A DNA stretch of 64,000 bases, from assembly GCF_003259845.1 (NCBI RefSeq), contig NZ_QLMJ01000003.1, forward strand, positions 434,001 through 498,000. Reading direction: 5' to 3'. The stretch comes from Actinoplanes lutulentus. Its GTDB lineage: Bacteria > Actinomycetota > Actinomycetes > Mycobacteriales > Micromonosporaceae. Below are positions 34,363-43,669 of this stretch, one piece after another. Below the pieces are notes generated by a model. The model saw only the letters and a list, made by a program, of their open reading frames with translations. It was not told the origin of the DNA and did no database searches. Numbering within the stretch: position 1 is the first letter of the stretch; the number at the start of each line of letters is the position of its first letter. Position numbers and translations under genes: made by a program.

Positions 34363-35904
34363 TTACTCGACACCAACCTCGACCTGGTGCCATCCAGTCG
34401 CGCCGTCCGGCGCCGGAGGCGCCTCGTTCGCAATCTGTGTCACCCCGTCGATATCTGTCGCCCGGACGCGCACGACATGACGGCCCGCAGGGGCCTGCCA
34501 GGTGTGACTCCACTGCCGCCAGGTGTCGGCCGAGACCGTCGGAGCGAGCGTCGCCTCCTCCCAGGCACCGCTGTCCACCTGCACTTCGACCTTGGCGATG
34601 CCGCGGTGCTGCGCCCACGCCACTCCGGCCACGACGACCGGACCGGCGGGCCGGGTGGCGCCGTTGCGCGGTGAGTCGATCCGCGACTGCGTCTTCACCG
34701 GCGCCTGCGCCGACCACCCTCGCGGCACCCAGTAGGCATCGAAGTCAGCGAATCTCGTCAACTCGATCTCGGTGATCCACTTGCACGCCGAGACGTACCC
34801 GTAAAGTCCGGGAACGACCATCCGCACCGGGAATCCGTGCGCCACCGGCAGCGGCTCGCCGTTCATGCCGACCGCGAGCAGCGCGTCACGACCGTCACGC
34901 AGCACCGAGGTCGGCGCGCCGCAGGTCCAGCCGTCCGACGAACGCTGCACCACCTGGTCCGCGCCGGGCAGCGGGTCGGCCTCGTCGAGCAGCGCCTTGA
35001 TCGGCGTGCCGAGCCAGAGCGCGTTCCCGATCAGATCGCCGCCCACCTCGTTGGAGACGCAGGCGAGCGTGACGTACCGCTCCACCATCGGCCGCTTCAG
35101 CAGCTCTTCCCAGGTGATCTCGATGGGGTTGCGGACCATCCCATGGATGCGCAGCCGCCACGTCGCGGGATCCACCTGCGGCGTGACCAGGGCGGTGTCG
35201 ATGCGGTAGAAATCGCTGTTCGCAGTGACATAAGGGACGGCTCCCTGCGCCTGCACCCCACTCGGCACCACCGGCGCGCTCCCCTGCGCCGCCGGCAGCG
35301 CGACCTCCTGCCTGGCGACGCTCACCGCGCGACGCGAGCTCAGCCACCTGCCGCCGGCTCCGGCGCCTGCGGCGACCGCCGCCACGATCCCCAGATCCTT
35401 CAAAAAACGCCTTCTTTGGTACGCGTAACCGCCCTCGTCGTGACCCGCCACAACACTGCCGGCCGTGCTCGGTTCGGCCCGCTCGGACAGCCGCAACAGG
35501 TGACGCAGCACGAAGATCGCCGCGGTCGCCCCGATCACCGACGGCAACGCCCCAGCGAGTCCCACGTCGTCCCGGCTCACCGCGGCCACCGCACCGACCA
35601 GGCCGAAGACGCCGATCCCGACGACCGCGAAAGCCCACCGCCGAAGGGCGGCCACGCCGATCCCGTACGCATAAAGGCCCAAGAGAATCGCGGTGCCGGA
35701 CAACAACGCGGTCTTGTCGTGCACCCCGAAGACGGCGATGCCGAAGTCCTTGACCGGCGCCGGCACATGATCGACCACCACGCCACCGACCGCGACCAGC
35801 GGGCCGGACGCCGCCCCGGTGCCGACCGCGACCAGTTCGGCGACACCGAGAGCGACTCCCGCCGCCACCACACCGGCCAACCCGGCCCGAACGCTGACTC
35901 TCAC
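34363..35904 (-). CDS. Membrane-anchored sulfite-oxidase-type molybdopterin oxidoreductase
   Basis: A 513-residue protein. The first 140 residues hold four or five hydrophobic helices. A twin-arginine motif, QRRRFLKDLGIVAAV (163-177), with its own hydrophobic stretch follows, and then the molybdopterin domain. The Mo-ligand Cys282 is in TLACVSNEVGG, with GYVSACKWIT and the C-terminal dimerisation domain (about 400-510) also typical of the sulfite oxidase/nitrate reductase family. The active domain should thus be exported folded by Tat and held at the outer face. Substrate unknown. Start is GTG at 35904 with GGAGG eight bases upstream. Confidence 0.88.
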   Translation of the reverse strand: MRVSVRAGLAGVVAAGVALGVAELVAVGTGAASGPLVAVGGVVVDHVPAPVKDFGIAVFGVHDKTALLSGTAILLGLYAYGIGVAALRRWAFAVVGIGVFGLVGAVAAVSRDDVGLAGALPSVIGATAAIFVLRHLLRLSERAEPSTAGSVVAGHDEGGYAYQRRRFLKDLGIVAAVAAGAGAGGRWLSSRRAVSVARQEVALPAAQGSAPVVPSGVQAQGAVPYVTANSDFYRIDTALVTPQVDPATWRLRIHGMVRNPIEITWEELLKRPMVERYVTLACVSNEVGGDLIGNALWLGTPIKALLDEADPLPGADQVVQRSSDGWTCGAPTSVLRDGRDALLAVGMNGEPLPVAHGFPVRMVVPGLYGYVSACKWITEIELTRFADFDAYWVPRGWSAQAPVKTQSRIDSPRNGATRPAGPVVVAGVAWAQHRGIAKVEVQVDSGAWEEATLAPTVSADTWRQWSHTWQAPAGRHVVRVRATDIDGVTQIANEAPPAPDGATGWHQVEVGVE

Positions 35905-36017
35905 CCCACCATCCTCCCTCGCGCCGCCCCACCCGGCTTAACGTCACGGCCCCCGGCTTAACGCCACGGCGACCCTGCCGTTAAGCCGGGCAAGAGCGGC
36001 CGGCACGAAGGGTGGGG

Positions 36018-37715
36018 TCAGCCGCGGCGGAGGCGGCGGATGGCCCAGACGACGCCCCAGCCGGCGAGCAGCGCGAACGTCAGGAAGACCACCGAGATGG
36101 TCACCTCGGTGGCAACGTCGATGTCGTCCTCGAACGCGACGGCGCCCATGATCAGGCCCAGGCCGCCGAAGAAGAGCAGCACCGGAGCGAGCGCCACCAG
36201 CACGACGATCGGCCAGGCCTTGCCGCCACCACCGCCGGACGCACCGGCGGCCGGGACAGCGGCCGGGCTCGGCTTCGGGATCCGCTCCAGGTCGCGGGCC
36301 GGCATCGCAGCCCACAGGCCACGGGGCACCCGGGCGTCGATCGCCGGGACGACGGCGTGGCCGTTCGGGAACAGCGTGGGCTCGAAGTGCACCACCATGC
36401 CGTCATGGCCGATGAACCGGCGGGCGCCGTCCGGCCAGACCAGCAGCACCGAGCACTCGTCGTAGAAAACGGTGGCGGCCGAGTCCTCCTGCACAAGGCT
36501 GACGCCGCGATCTCCGGCCACGAAGGACACTTCTGGGTCCTCGAGCGAGGCGTACTTCGTACCCTCCACGATCGACGCCGAGTCCTGGGGCGCCTGCGCG
36601 TATCCGGCCCAGTCGGCGGTGTTCCGTCCCGGTGTCATCAGCAAGCCATCGGCAAACGCCGCCGCAGCGACTGCGGCAACCTCATCCCGGGTTACCGCAC
36701 GCAGCTCGGCGACGAGTTCCTCAGCGCTCTGCACCGGACGGCCGATGAGCAGGTTGAACGCCAGACCAGGCAGCCGGCTGCCGTCCTCTTCGGCGTGCGT
36801 GAGCTCCTCGACCCGATGGTTCACCTCAGCAGTAACGTCGGCCTGCTCCACCAACCCGAGCCGGAGCGCGGCCAGCACGTCGATGAATCCGCCCAGCACG
36901 GCGCCCTGCTTCTCTGGCAACGCGTCGGCGATTGCCGTGATCACGGCACGGCCGTCGGAGCGCGGCGAGTAGTCGGTCTGCACCGCGTAGGAAAGACCAC
37001 CTTCCTGCCGCAACGACCGGAAGAGTGCCCGCTTCAGCACGCCGGTGAAGACCCCGGCACTCACCGACCGGTCGACGACGGCGTCCCAGGCAACACGCTT
37101 CGGCGGGCCGGGGAAGTACGCCGGGCGTACCGGAAGAGCCGACGACGGAGCCGGCGCCGGGCGACGCTCGCCGTGTGGCAGGCGAAGGTCCAGACCGGCG
37201 GGAACCGCCGGGCCGGCGATCCAGAGAGCGGCGTTCTCGGCGGTGAAGTACCGCGCCACCCAGGCACGGAGGTCGTCCGGGGTGATCCCGGAGAGGCCCC
37301 ACTCCGGATAGGTGCCCACGCCGTAGTCCCGGGCGCCGTGCCGCCATAGCGCCAACCCCTCGGTCGGGTTGTCACCACGCGTGCTCGCCTCAGTGCGCAG
37401 GATCTCCTTCTCGGTGGTGAGCCGATGCATCGGGAGATCGGTCAGCGCCGCGCTCACCCCGTTCAGGAACGCGACGATGTCCGTCTCGGCGCCCTGCATA
37501 TGGAAGTACGTGAACTCGTCGCCGGTCGCGCCGTTGTAGTGATAGTCGGCCACGCCGAAAGCGTGCAGCGCCAGATGTTCGAGCAGGTGCGTGATGCCCC
37601 GTCTGGCAAGCGGCTCGTCCACCCTGCCGACCCGGAAGACGAGTCCGGCGTGCATCGGGCCGGTGGTCGGCGAGAGCACCACTGGTATCCCGCTCACCTC
37701 GAGCTGAGTGATCAT
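36018..37715 (-). CDS. M16 family peptidase-like protein with C-terminal membrane tail
   Basis: A 565-residue member of the M16 metallopeptidase family. The inverted zinc motif HLLEH (His43, Glu46, His47) is intact, with a further Glu in TEKEILRTEAS. There is no signal peptide. The C-terminal 90 residues contain two membrane helices (AWPIVVLVALAPVLLFFGGLGL and VVFLTFALLAGWGVVWAI), so the catalytic part should face the cytoplasm. Classic M16 enzymes have no such tail. ATG at 37715 overlaps the stop of the upstream unknown gene by four bases (ATGA) and has GGAGGA close before it. A paralogue without the tail lies at 38721-40175. Function in the cell is unknown. Confidence 0.82.
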   Translation of the reverse strand: MITQLEVSGIPVVLSPTTGPMHAGLVFRVGRVDEPLARRGITHLLEHLALHAFGVADYHYNGATGDEFTYFHMQGAETDIVAFLNGVSAALTDLPMHRLTTEKEILRTEASTRGDNPTEGLALWRHGARDYGVGTYPEWGLSGITPDDLRAWVARYFTAENAALWIAGPAVPAGLDLRLPHGERRPAPAPSSALPVRPAYFPGPPKRVAWDAVVDRSVSAGVFTGVLKRALFRSLRQEGGLSYAVQTDYSPRSDGRAVITAIADALPEKQGAVLGGFIDVLAALRLGLVEQADVTAEVNHRVEELTHAEEDGSRLPGLAFNLLIGRPVQSAEELVAELRAVTRDEVAAVAAAAFADGLLMTPGRNTADWAGYAQAPQDSASIVEGTKYASLEDPEVSFVAGDRGVSLVQEDSAATVFYDECSVLLVWPDGARRFIGHDGMVVHFEPTLFPNGHAVVPAIDARVPRGLWAAMPARDLERIPKPSPAAVPAAGASGGGGGKAWPIVVLVALAPVLLFFGGLGLIMGAVAFEDDIDVATEVTISVVFLTFALLAGWGVVWAIRRLRRG

Positions 37716-38656
37716 CGCGCTCCTCCGAACGCCCAGGCGCGTGCTTGCCGGATCTTCGGCGCCGCGTCTTCCTCCGAATGGCCCCACGGATCGACAGTGG
37801 CGAGGTTGCCGAGCAGCTCGAACATCCGCGCGGCCTTCTGCTGGTCGCCCTGCAGGCTGAAGAGGGCCGCGTAACTGCTCGCCGCGCGTACCCAGCCGTA
37901 CTCCCGGTTGAAGCGCGGGTGCAGCACGCTGTGCTGGGCGGCCTGGTCGAGGTCGGCACGCAGCCGGGGGTCGTGCAGCAGACGGGCGCGTTCGGCGTCG
38001 TCGTCCGCGGCGCCGTACCGGGAGAAGAAGGCCTCGGACACCAGCAGGCCGTGCGGGCTGCCGGGCAGCGCGGCGAGGGCGGCGTCCCGGGCGAACGTGT
38101 GCAGTTCCTCCCAGGTGCCGGACCACTTGGGCTCCAGCGAATAGCTGAGCTCCATCTGGCCGGGCAGGTGGTGCGGCACCGCGGTGGAGAGCCGGTCGTA
38201 CCGGCGGCGGATCTCGGCGATGCCCAGCGACAGACCGCGGGCCGAGAGCAGCCGGCTGGTCCAGACCGCCGGGTCACCCGGGTTGTACGCGCTGGCGTCG
38301 ATCAGCACCAGCTCCGCTTTCCGCAGGTGCTCGCGGAACCCGGCCCACTGCTCCTCGGTGACGTCCTTGGCCCAGGCTGCGGTCCGGATCTCCCAGCCCA
38401 GGTCGATCAGGTGGAAACCGAGCAGTGCCGCCGCGGCGCCGTCGCGGGGATCGCCGCGCAGCACGTACCGGAGGAAGTCCTCCAGGTCCTTCTCGTCACC
38501 GCAGGTACGAATCAGCGAGGTCCGGTCGGCCGGGGTCACCGAGTCGAGCACGGCCCGGGCGCCCGCCCAGTCCCGGCCGGTCAGTGCGGCCCGCAGAGCG
38601 GTGAGACCCGGGTACGGGACCGCCGGGTCGAACACCACGTCGGAGGGTTGAGACAT
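37712..38656 (-). CDS. Helical protein of unknown function between two M16 genes
   Basis: A 314-residue soluble protein that I do not recognise. It is rich in Ala, Leu and Arg helices with a tetratricopeptide-like feel (ARAVLDSV, FLRYVLRGDPRDGAAAALLGFHLIDLGWEI, YAALFSLQGDQQKAARMFELLGN), ending in a WGHSEEDAAPKIRQARAWAF stretch. No signal peptide or membrane segment. Start is taken at ATG 38656; an ATG four codons earlier at 38668 is possible. It is translationally coupled to the downstream M16 gene (ATGA overlap), suggesting that the two products work together, perhaps as an adaptor for the peptidase. Confidence 0.75.
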   Translation of the reverse strand: MSQPSDVVFDPAVPYPGLTALRAALTGRDWAGARAVLDSVTPADRTSLIRTCGDEKDLEDFLRYVLRGDPRDGAAAALLGFHLIDLGWEIRTAAWAKDVTEEQWAGFREHLRKAELVLIDASAYNPGDPAVWTSRLLSARGLSLGIAEIRRRYDRLSTAVPHHLPGQMELSYSLEPKWSGTWEELHTFARDAALAALPGSPHGLLVSEAFFSRYGAADDDAERARLLHDPRLRADLDQAAQHSVLHPRFNREYGWVRAASSYAALFSLQGDQQKAARMFELLGNLATVDPWGHSEEDAAPKIRQARAWAFGGAR

Positions 38657-38719
38657 GGCGCGCAGCATAAAGGTCGATCACCAGATCCGCGACGCCCATC
38701 CCAAGGTCAACCGACCGGC

Positions 38720-38741
38720 CTCAACCGTTCGGCCGGTTGAG
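38720..38741 (-). terminator. Hairpin across the stop codon of the upstream M16 paralogue
   Basis: CTCAACCG (38720-38727) pairs with CGGTTGAG (38734-38741) around TTCGGC, including the stop codon of the leftward M16 gene. It might separate that gene from the next pair, but it has no U run. Confidence 0.4.
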
Positions 38742-40175
38742 CCAGCCGCGCCGGGGCTGCGGGATCGTCTCCGGGTCGCGGGCGGGCATCTCGATCCGCA
38801 GCGCGGCCGGCGTCCGGGCGTCGATCCCGGCCACCACTGCGGTGCCGTCGCGATAGAGGGTCGGCTCGACCGGAACCGCGATCGCGTCGTCGCCGATCAG
38901 CCGCCGGCCACCGTCCGGCCAGGCGAGCACGGCGGCGCAGGAGTCGTACCGGACCGTGCGGATCGCGTCGCCTTCGACGACGCTCACCCCGTCCTCGCCG
39001 TGCACCAGCCGGGAGCTCCGGTCGCGGCGCGCCCGGACGGTACGCCCGGTCACCGCCGCGGTGGAGACAGCGGGCGCCGCCACATATCCGGCCGGGCCGG
39101 TCGTGGTTCCGGCGGGCGTCATCAGCAGGCCGGACTCGTAAGCGGCGGCCGCGACCTCGGCGACATCGTCCACTGTGATCGCCCGCACTTCCGCGATCGC
39201 CTCGTCGACGCCGCGTACGCCACGGCCGGCGAGCACGTTGAAGGCCTGGCCCGGCAGCCGGCGGCCGCGGACCTCGGCGTCGCGCAGCCCGGCGCAGGTG
39301 TCGTCGACCACTGTGGACACATCGGCCGCTTCGATCCGGCCGTCGCGCATCGATTCCAGCACTCCGGTCAGGCCGGCCAGCACGGCGGCGTGGTGCTCCG
39401 GCGCGGCCTCGGCGACCGCGGTGATCCGGGCGTTACGGGAGGCGCGGGGCTCGTACTCGGTGTGGGTCTCGAAGTTGATCAGGTCCCGGGTCAGCTGACG
39501 GTCCAGCACGTTCGCGAAAGCGGCGGCGCGTGCTTCCCGGCGAACCACGGTGTCCCAGGCCACGCCGGTACGGTGCGCGGCGAACCAGGCCGGGGTGACC
39601 GGCAGCGCGGAGGACGGCACCGGCGCGGGCTGGCGTACGCCTTCCGGCAGGTTCAGCCGCAGGCCGGGCGGCACCTCGTCACCGGCCACCCAGAGCGCGG
39701 CGTTCTCCCTGGTGAAGAACTGTGCGATCCAGGTGTGCAGGTCCTCGCCGGTGAGGCCGTTCAGGCCCCGCTCGCCAAAACTGGGCATGCCGTAATCGCG
39801 GGCGCCGTGCCGCCACATCGACCGGGGCTCCAGCGTGCGGCCGGCGCTTTCCGCGCGCAGCACCTCTTTCTCCCCGTCGATCCGGTCCGCGGGCAGGTCA
39901 CGCAGCGCCGAGCAGACACGGTTCAGGAAGGTGCTGATGTGTGCGGCGGATCCCCGCACGTGGAAGTAGGTGTGCTCGACCCCGGTCGTGCTGTGGGTGT
40001 GCGCACCGATCTCACCGAGGCCGTACACCGCGAGGTGCTCGACGAGGTGGGTGATGCCCCGCCGGACCAGCGGCTCGTCCGCGACACCGACCCGGAAGAC
40101 CAGGCCGGCGTGCATTTCTCCGGTGACCGGCGCCAGCACCGCCGGCACACCGTCCACCTCGAGCTGCTTGATCAT
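38721..40175 (-). CDS. M16 family peptidase-like protein
   Basis: A 484-residue M16-type protein, clearly paralogous to the product at 36018-37715: both start MI(T/K)QLEV, share TGxMHAGLVFRVG, the zinc motif at the same residues (H43, E46, H47; HLVEH here), the WRHGARDYG block and the C-terminal IDAR...MPARD..IP stretch. It lacks the C-terminal membrane helices, so it should be cytosolic. ATG at 40175 was chosen by alignment with the paralogue; the frame is open to 40277. M16 proteins often act as pairs or as active/inactive dimers; here both keep the zinc motif. Confidence 0.82.
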   Translation of the reverse strand: MIKQLEVDGVPAVLAPVTGEMHAGLVFRVGVADEPLVRRGITHLVEHLAVYGLGEIGAHTHSTTGVEHTYFHVRGSAAHISTFLNRVCSALRDLPADRIDGEKEVLRAESAGRTLEPRSMWRHGARDYGMPSFGERGLNGLTGEDLHTWIAQFFTRENAALWVAGDEVPPGLRLNLPEGVRQPAPVPSSALPVTPAWFAAHRTGVAWDTVVRREARAAAFANVLDRQLTRDLINFETHTEYEPRASRNARITAVAEAAPEHHAAVLAGLTGVLESMRDGRIEAADVSTVVDDTCAGLRDAEVRGRRLPGQAFNVLAGRGVRGVDEAIAEVRAITVDDVAEVAAAAYESGLLMTPAGTTTGPAGYVAAPAVSTAAVTGRTVRARRDRSSRLVHGEDGVSVVEGDAIRTVRYDSCAAVLAWPDGGRRLIGDDAIAVPVEPTLYRDGTAVVAGIDARTPAALRIEMPARDPETIPQPRRGWLNRPNG

Positions 40176-40273
40176 CCCGCGCCTCGGCGGGCGGCACACG
40201 ATAAACGAAGCGGGGGCATGGCGGGCAGCATAGATCTTCCGCGATGACCCTGGGGATGGTGGGTGAACCCGTT

Positions 40274-41452
40274 TCAAGAAAGCAACGGATCGTCCAGCAG
40301 ATGCTCGAACGCGAGCTCGGCCGCCCCGATCAGGGCCGCGTCGGTGCCCAGCTCCGGAGTGCGCAGCCGGACGTGCTCCCGACAGGCCGGCAGACCGACC
40401 GCGTTGAGCCGGCTGCGGATCTGCGCGGCGGCGCCCAGATACACGTCACGCAGCGTGCCGCCGAAGATCACCACCTCCGGGTTGAAGATGTTGACCAGGT
40501 TCCCGACACCGAATCCGAGCCAGTCGCCGACCTGACGCAGCGCGTGCTGCGCCTGGCTGTCACCACGCATCGCCGCGTCGACCACCGCGAGCACCTCGTC
40601 CCGCCCGGTGCGCCCGGTCCGCCCGGCGAGGCGCAGCAGTGCGTGCTCACCGATCTCGGTCTCCCAGCACCCCCGCGAGCCACAGGAGCACGGCCGCCCG
40701 TACGGGTTGACGACCATGTGGCCGACCTCGCCGCTGTAACCGCCGTGCCCGGTGACCCGGTGCCCGCCGGCCACGATCCCGGCGCCGACACCCACGTCGC
40801 CGTACAGGTAGATGACGTTGTCGCAGCCCACGGCCGCGCCCCGGGCGTGTTCGGCGAGCGCGCAGACGTCCGCGTGATTGCCGATGCTGAGCCGGCCGGA
40901 CTCACCGAGCGCGGCACTCAGCGCCGGGCCGACCGGTTCCTCGACCCACCCGATCGTCGGGGCGAGCCGGACCATGCCGTCCTCACGCCGGACCATGCCG
41001 GCCACGGCGAGGCCGCTGCCCACACACCGGGCGTCGTCCGGAACGCTCGACCGCATCTGCCGGATGAACCGGGCCAGCGGCTGGACCGCGTCGTCGACAC
41101 CCATCCCGGGCGGGCGCTCGGTCTCGTACTGCTCCAGGATGCGGCCGCCGAGCCCGACACGCGCCGCGCGCAGCCGGTCCACCTCGATGCTCAACGCGTA
41201 CGCGTAGACCCGCCCCGACTCGGGCCGGACGACCAGTGACGGTCGTCCGGCCCGGCCGGTCTCGCGCGGTACCGCCTCGCTGACCAGCCCGACGCTGATC
41301 AGCTCGGAGGTGAGGGCCCCGATGGTGCTGCGGTTGAGGCCGAGCCGGTTGGTCAACTCCGCCCGGGACGTCGCGCCGTGCACATGCACGTAACGGAGCA
41401 GCGTCCCTAGGTTGTGCCGGCGTACCTCTTCCTGGGTGGGGCCGGCACGCAT
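40274..41452 (-). CDS. ROK family transcriptional regulator (XylR/NagC type)
   Basis: A 392-residue ROK regulator. An N-terminal winged helix-turn-helix (TSRAELTNRLGLNRSTIGALTSEL) is followed by the ROK sugar-binding domain, with the zinc motif CSCGSRGCWE and GGYSGEVGHM. It is the last gene of the sugar-importer operon: its ATG at 41452 shares one base with the permease stop codon (TGATG). It therefore probably represses this operon in the absence of its sugar. A candidate operator is the palindrome at 44971-44990 upstream of the first gene. Kinase activity, found in some ROK proteins, is unlikely with a DNA-binding domain. Confidence 0.9.
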   Translation of the reverse strand: MRAGPTQEEVRRHNLGTLLRYVHVHGATSRAELTNRLGLNRSTIGALTSELISVGLVSEAVPRETGRAGRPSLVVRPESGRVYAYALSIEVDRLRAARVGLGGRILEQYETERPPGMGVDDAVQPLARFIRQMRSSVPDDARCVGSGLAVAGMVRREDGMVRLAPTIGWVEEPVGPALSAALGESGRLSIGNHADVCALAEHARGAAVGCDNVIYLYGDVGVGAGIVAGGHRVTGHGGYSGEVGHMVVNPYGRPCSCGSRGCWETEIGEHALLRLAGRTGRTGRDEVLAVVDAAMRGDSQAQHALRQVGDWLGFGVGNLVNIFNPEVVIFGGTLRDVYLGAAAQIRSRLNAVGLPACREHVRLRTPELGTDAALIGAAELAFEHLLDDPLLS

Positions 41453-42708
41453 CAGCTTCCCGTTGCGGATGCTCTGCGCCGGGCCAGGGCGTCGACGCTT
41501 GCCGCCGCCAGGAGGACCAGTCCGGTGAAGATGTACTTCTGACCGGAGCTGAAGCCCATCAGACCCATGCCGTTGTCGATGACCGCGATCACCGCGCCAC
41601 CGATCACCGCGTTGATCACCTTGCCCTTGCCACCGAAGAGGCTGGTGCCGCCGATGACCGCGGCGCCCACCGAGTAGAGCAGGATGTTGCTGCCACCGGT
41701 GTTCGGGTCGACCGAGCTGGCCCGGCTGACCACCAGGATGCCGCCGATCGACGCCATGAACGAGCAGATCACGAAGACCGAGATGCGGATCCGGTCGACC
41801 GGGATGCCGGCGCGGCGGGCCGCCTCGGTGTTGCCACCGACCGCGTAGACGTGCCGGCCGTACGTGGTGCGGCCGAGCACGAAGCTCCAGATGATCATCG
41901 CGATCGCGATGATCGGGACGACGATCGGCACACCCTTGAGCGAGTTGATCGCCGGGTTGATCGCGCGTTCCTGGGTGAGCACCGCGGTGGCCGCGAAGAG
42001 CAGCACAGCGAGCCCGCCGATGCGGAACAGGACGATGCCGATCGGGTCGGTGATCAGGTTGCGCGCCGCCCGGCTACGAACCCGGTTCAGCTGGATGCCC
42101 GCGTAACCGACCACCGCCAGGATCGCGAGACCCCAGCTCCACGCCGTCGAGAGGTTGCCGTTGTTCAGCGACTTCACGAACTCGTCAGTGATCGAGATGT
42201 TCTGACCGCCCTTGAGCATGGTCAGAAGCACACCCTGGAAACCGAGGAACGCGGCCAGCGTGACCACGAACGACGGGATGCCCAGCTTCGCGACGAGCAC
42301 GCCGAGCATCAGACCGATCACGATGCCGGCGAGCATCGCGGCCGGGATCGCCACGTACCAGGGCAGGCCGTGGTTCGTGAGCAGGATGGCCATCACCGCG
42401 CCGCAGACACCGCTGGCGAAGCCGGCGGAGAGGTCGATCTCGCCGAGGAGCAGCACGAAGACCAGGCCCATGGCGATGAAGACCACCTGGGCGCTCTGGG
42501 TGAACAGGTTCGCGAAGTTGAGCGCGCTGAGGAACGTGTCGCTGCGCGCCACACCGAAGATCAGCGCCAGGACGAGGAGGCCGAGAACGGCCGGAAGGCT
42601 GCCGAGATCGCCGCCGCGGACCCGGCCCCAGTAGTCACGGATGTGGCTCGCGACCGTGGGCTTGACGGCCTGGATGCCACCGGCCGTGGTGGTCGTGGTG
42701 GTGGTCAC
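41452..42708 (-). CDS. Sugar ABC importer permease (XylH type)
   Basis: A 418-residue membrane subunit of the carbohydrate CUT2 family. About ten hydrophobic helices are visible, and the cytoplasmic EAA-like segment is at RRAGIPVDRIRISVFVICSFMASIGGILV. Family blocks ALNFANLFTQSAQVVFIAMGLVFVLLLGEIDLSAGF and GGTSLFGGKGKVINAVIGG fit XylH. It should pair with the single-domain ATPase and the binding protein of this operon; xylose or a related pentose is the likeliest substrate. GTG at 42708 overlaps the ATPase stop by four bases. Confidence 0.92.
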   Translation of the reverse strand: MTTTTTTTAGGIQAVKPTVASHIRDYWGRVRGGDLGSLPAVLGLLVLALIFGVARSDTFLSALNFANLFTQSAQVVFIAMGLVFVLLLGEIDLSAGFASGVCGAVMAILLTNHGLPWYVAIPAAMLAGIVIGLMLGVLVAKLGIPSFVVTLAAFLGFQGVLLTMLKGGQNISITDEFVKSLNNGNLSTAWSWGLAILAVVGYAGIQLNRVRSRAARNLITDPIGIVLFRIGGLAVLLFAATAVLTQERAINPAINSLKGVPIVVPIIAIAMIIWSFVLGRTTYGRHVYAVGGNTEAARRAGIPVDRIRISVFVICSFMASIGGILVVSRASSVDPNTGGSNILLYSVGAAVIGGTSLFGGKGKVINAVIGGAVIAVIDNGMGLMGFSSGQKYIFTGLVLLAAASVDALARRRASATGS

Positions 42709-43508
42709 TGGGCTTCTCCCGGCGTGATGTCGATGAACTCGGAGGGCTTCTCCGCCGGAAGGCCGAGGTTGCCGCTGCGCCCGCCGGTGATCAGCTCGAC
42801 GATCTGGGAGTGGGTCACGTCAGAGGCCTTCACCTGCGCGGCCATCCGGCCCAGGTAGAGCGCCGCGATCCGGTCCGAGACCGCGAACACGTCGTTCATG
42901 TTGTGCGAGATCAGCACCACGCCGAGGCCGTTGTCCGCGAGCCGGCGGACCAGCTCGAGCACCTGGGCGGTCTGCGCGACGCCGAGGGCGGCGGTCGGCT
43001 CGTCGAGGATGACGACCCGGCTGTTCCAGAGGACAGCCTTGGCGATCGCCACGGTCTGACGCTGACCACCGGAGAGGCTGGCGACGAGCTGGCGCAGCGA
43101 CTTGACCGTGCGTACCGAAAGGCTGCGCAGGGTCTCGCCGGCCATTTCCTCCATGGTCGCCTCGTCGAGGACGATGCCGGAGGTCTTCTCCCGGCCGAGG
43201 AACATGTTCTGGACGATGTCCAGGTTGTCGCAGAGCGCGAGGTCCTGGTACACGACCTCGATGCCGAGCGCGGAGGCGTCACGAGGCGAGTGGATCGCCA
43301 CCTCGTTACCCTCGAAGGTGACAGTGCCGCCATCGATCGGGTAGATGCCGCTGATGCACTTCACCAGCGTGGACTTACCGGCGCCGTTGTCGCCGACCAG
43401 GGCGGTGACCTCACCCGGGTAAACGCTGAGCCCGACGTCGTGCAGGACCTGGACGGGACCGAAGCTCTTGTCGATCCCGCGCAGTTCCAGAAGGGGTGTC
43501 GCGGCCAC
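42705..43508 (-). CDS. Sugar ABC importer ATPase, single-domain (XylG type)
   Basis: A 267-residue ATPase of the CUT2 sugar family. It has Walker A GDNGAGKST, signature LSGGQRQTVAIAKAV, Walker B VVILDEPTAALG and switch His in LISHNMND. Escherichia coli XylG and RbsA have two fused ATPase domains (about 500 residues), whereas this protein has one, as in Frc-type and many actinobacterial systems, so it probably works as a homodimer. Start is GTG at 43508 with GAAGGAG eight bases upstream; the frame open to 43595 includes non-conserved sequence. It lies 162 bases after the binding-protein gene, with a hairpin between. Confidence 0.92.
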   Translation of the reverse strand: MAATPLLELRGIDKSFGPVQVLHDVGLSVYPGEVTALVGDNGAGKSTLVKCISGIYPIDGGTVTFEGNEVAIHSPRDASALGIEVVYQDLALCDNLDIVQNMFLGREKTSGIVLDEATMEEMAGETLRSLSVRTVKSLRQLVASLSGGQRQTVAIAKAVLWNSRVVILDEPTAALGVAQTAQVLELVRRLADNGLGVVLISHNMNDVFAVSDRIAALYLGRMAAQVKASDVTHSQIVELITGGRSGNLGLPAEKPSEFIDITPGEAQ

Positions 43509-43604
43509 TGATGGTTCTCCTTCGTTCGGTGACCGGTTTCGCCGGGGGCTCGGACACGTCGTCGTGACCGGCCGACTGCGGGAGGGGTGCCGCAACCGAG
43601 CCGA

Positions 43605-43634
43605 GCGCCGCTCACGCGTGAACGTGAGCGGCGC
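43605..43634 (-). promoter_or_regulatory. Intercistronic hairpin after the sugar-binding protein gene
   Basis: GCGCCGCTCACG (43605-43616) pairs perfectly with CGTGAGCGGCGC (43623-43634) around a 6-base loop. It lies between the binding-protein and ATPase genes, like the hairpin in the peptide-importer operon, and may raise the binding protein relative to the membrane complex. Confidence 0.65.
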
Positions 43635-43669
43635 CGTAGCCCAGCCGTTGCGGCTTCAGTGCGTCAGCG

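Noticed and set aside
36018..40175. RiPP/PQQ-type biosynthetic cluster around the M16 genes
   Set aside because: M16 pairs can process RiPPs, but no radical SAM enzyme, cyclodehydratase or short precursor gene is visible nearby.
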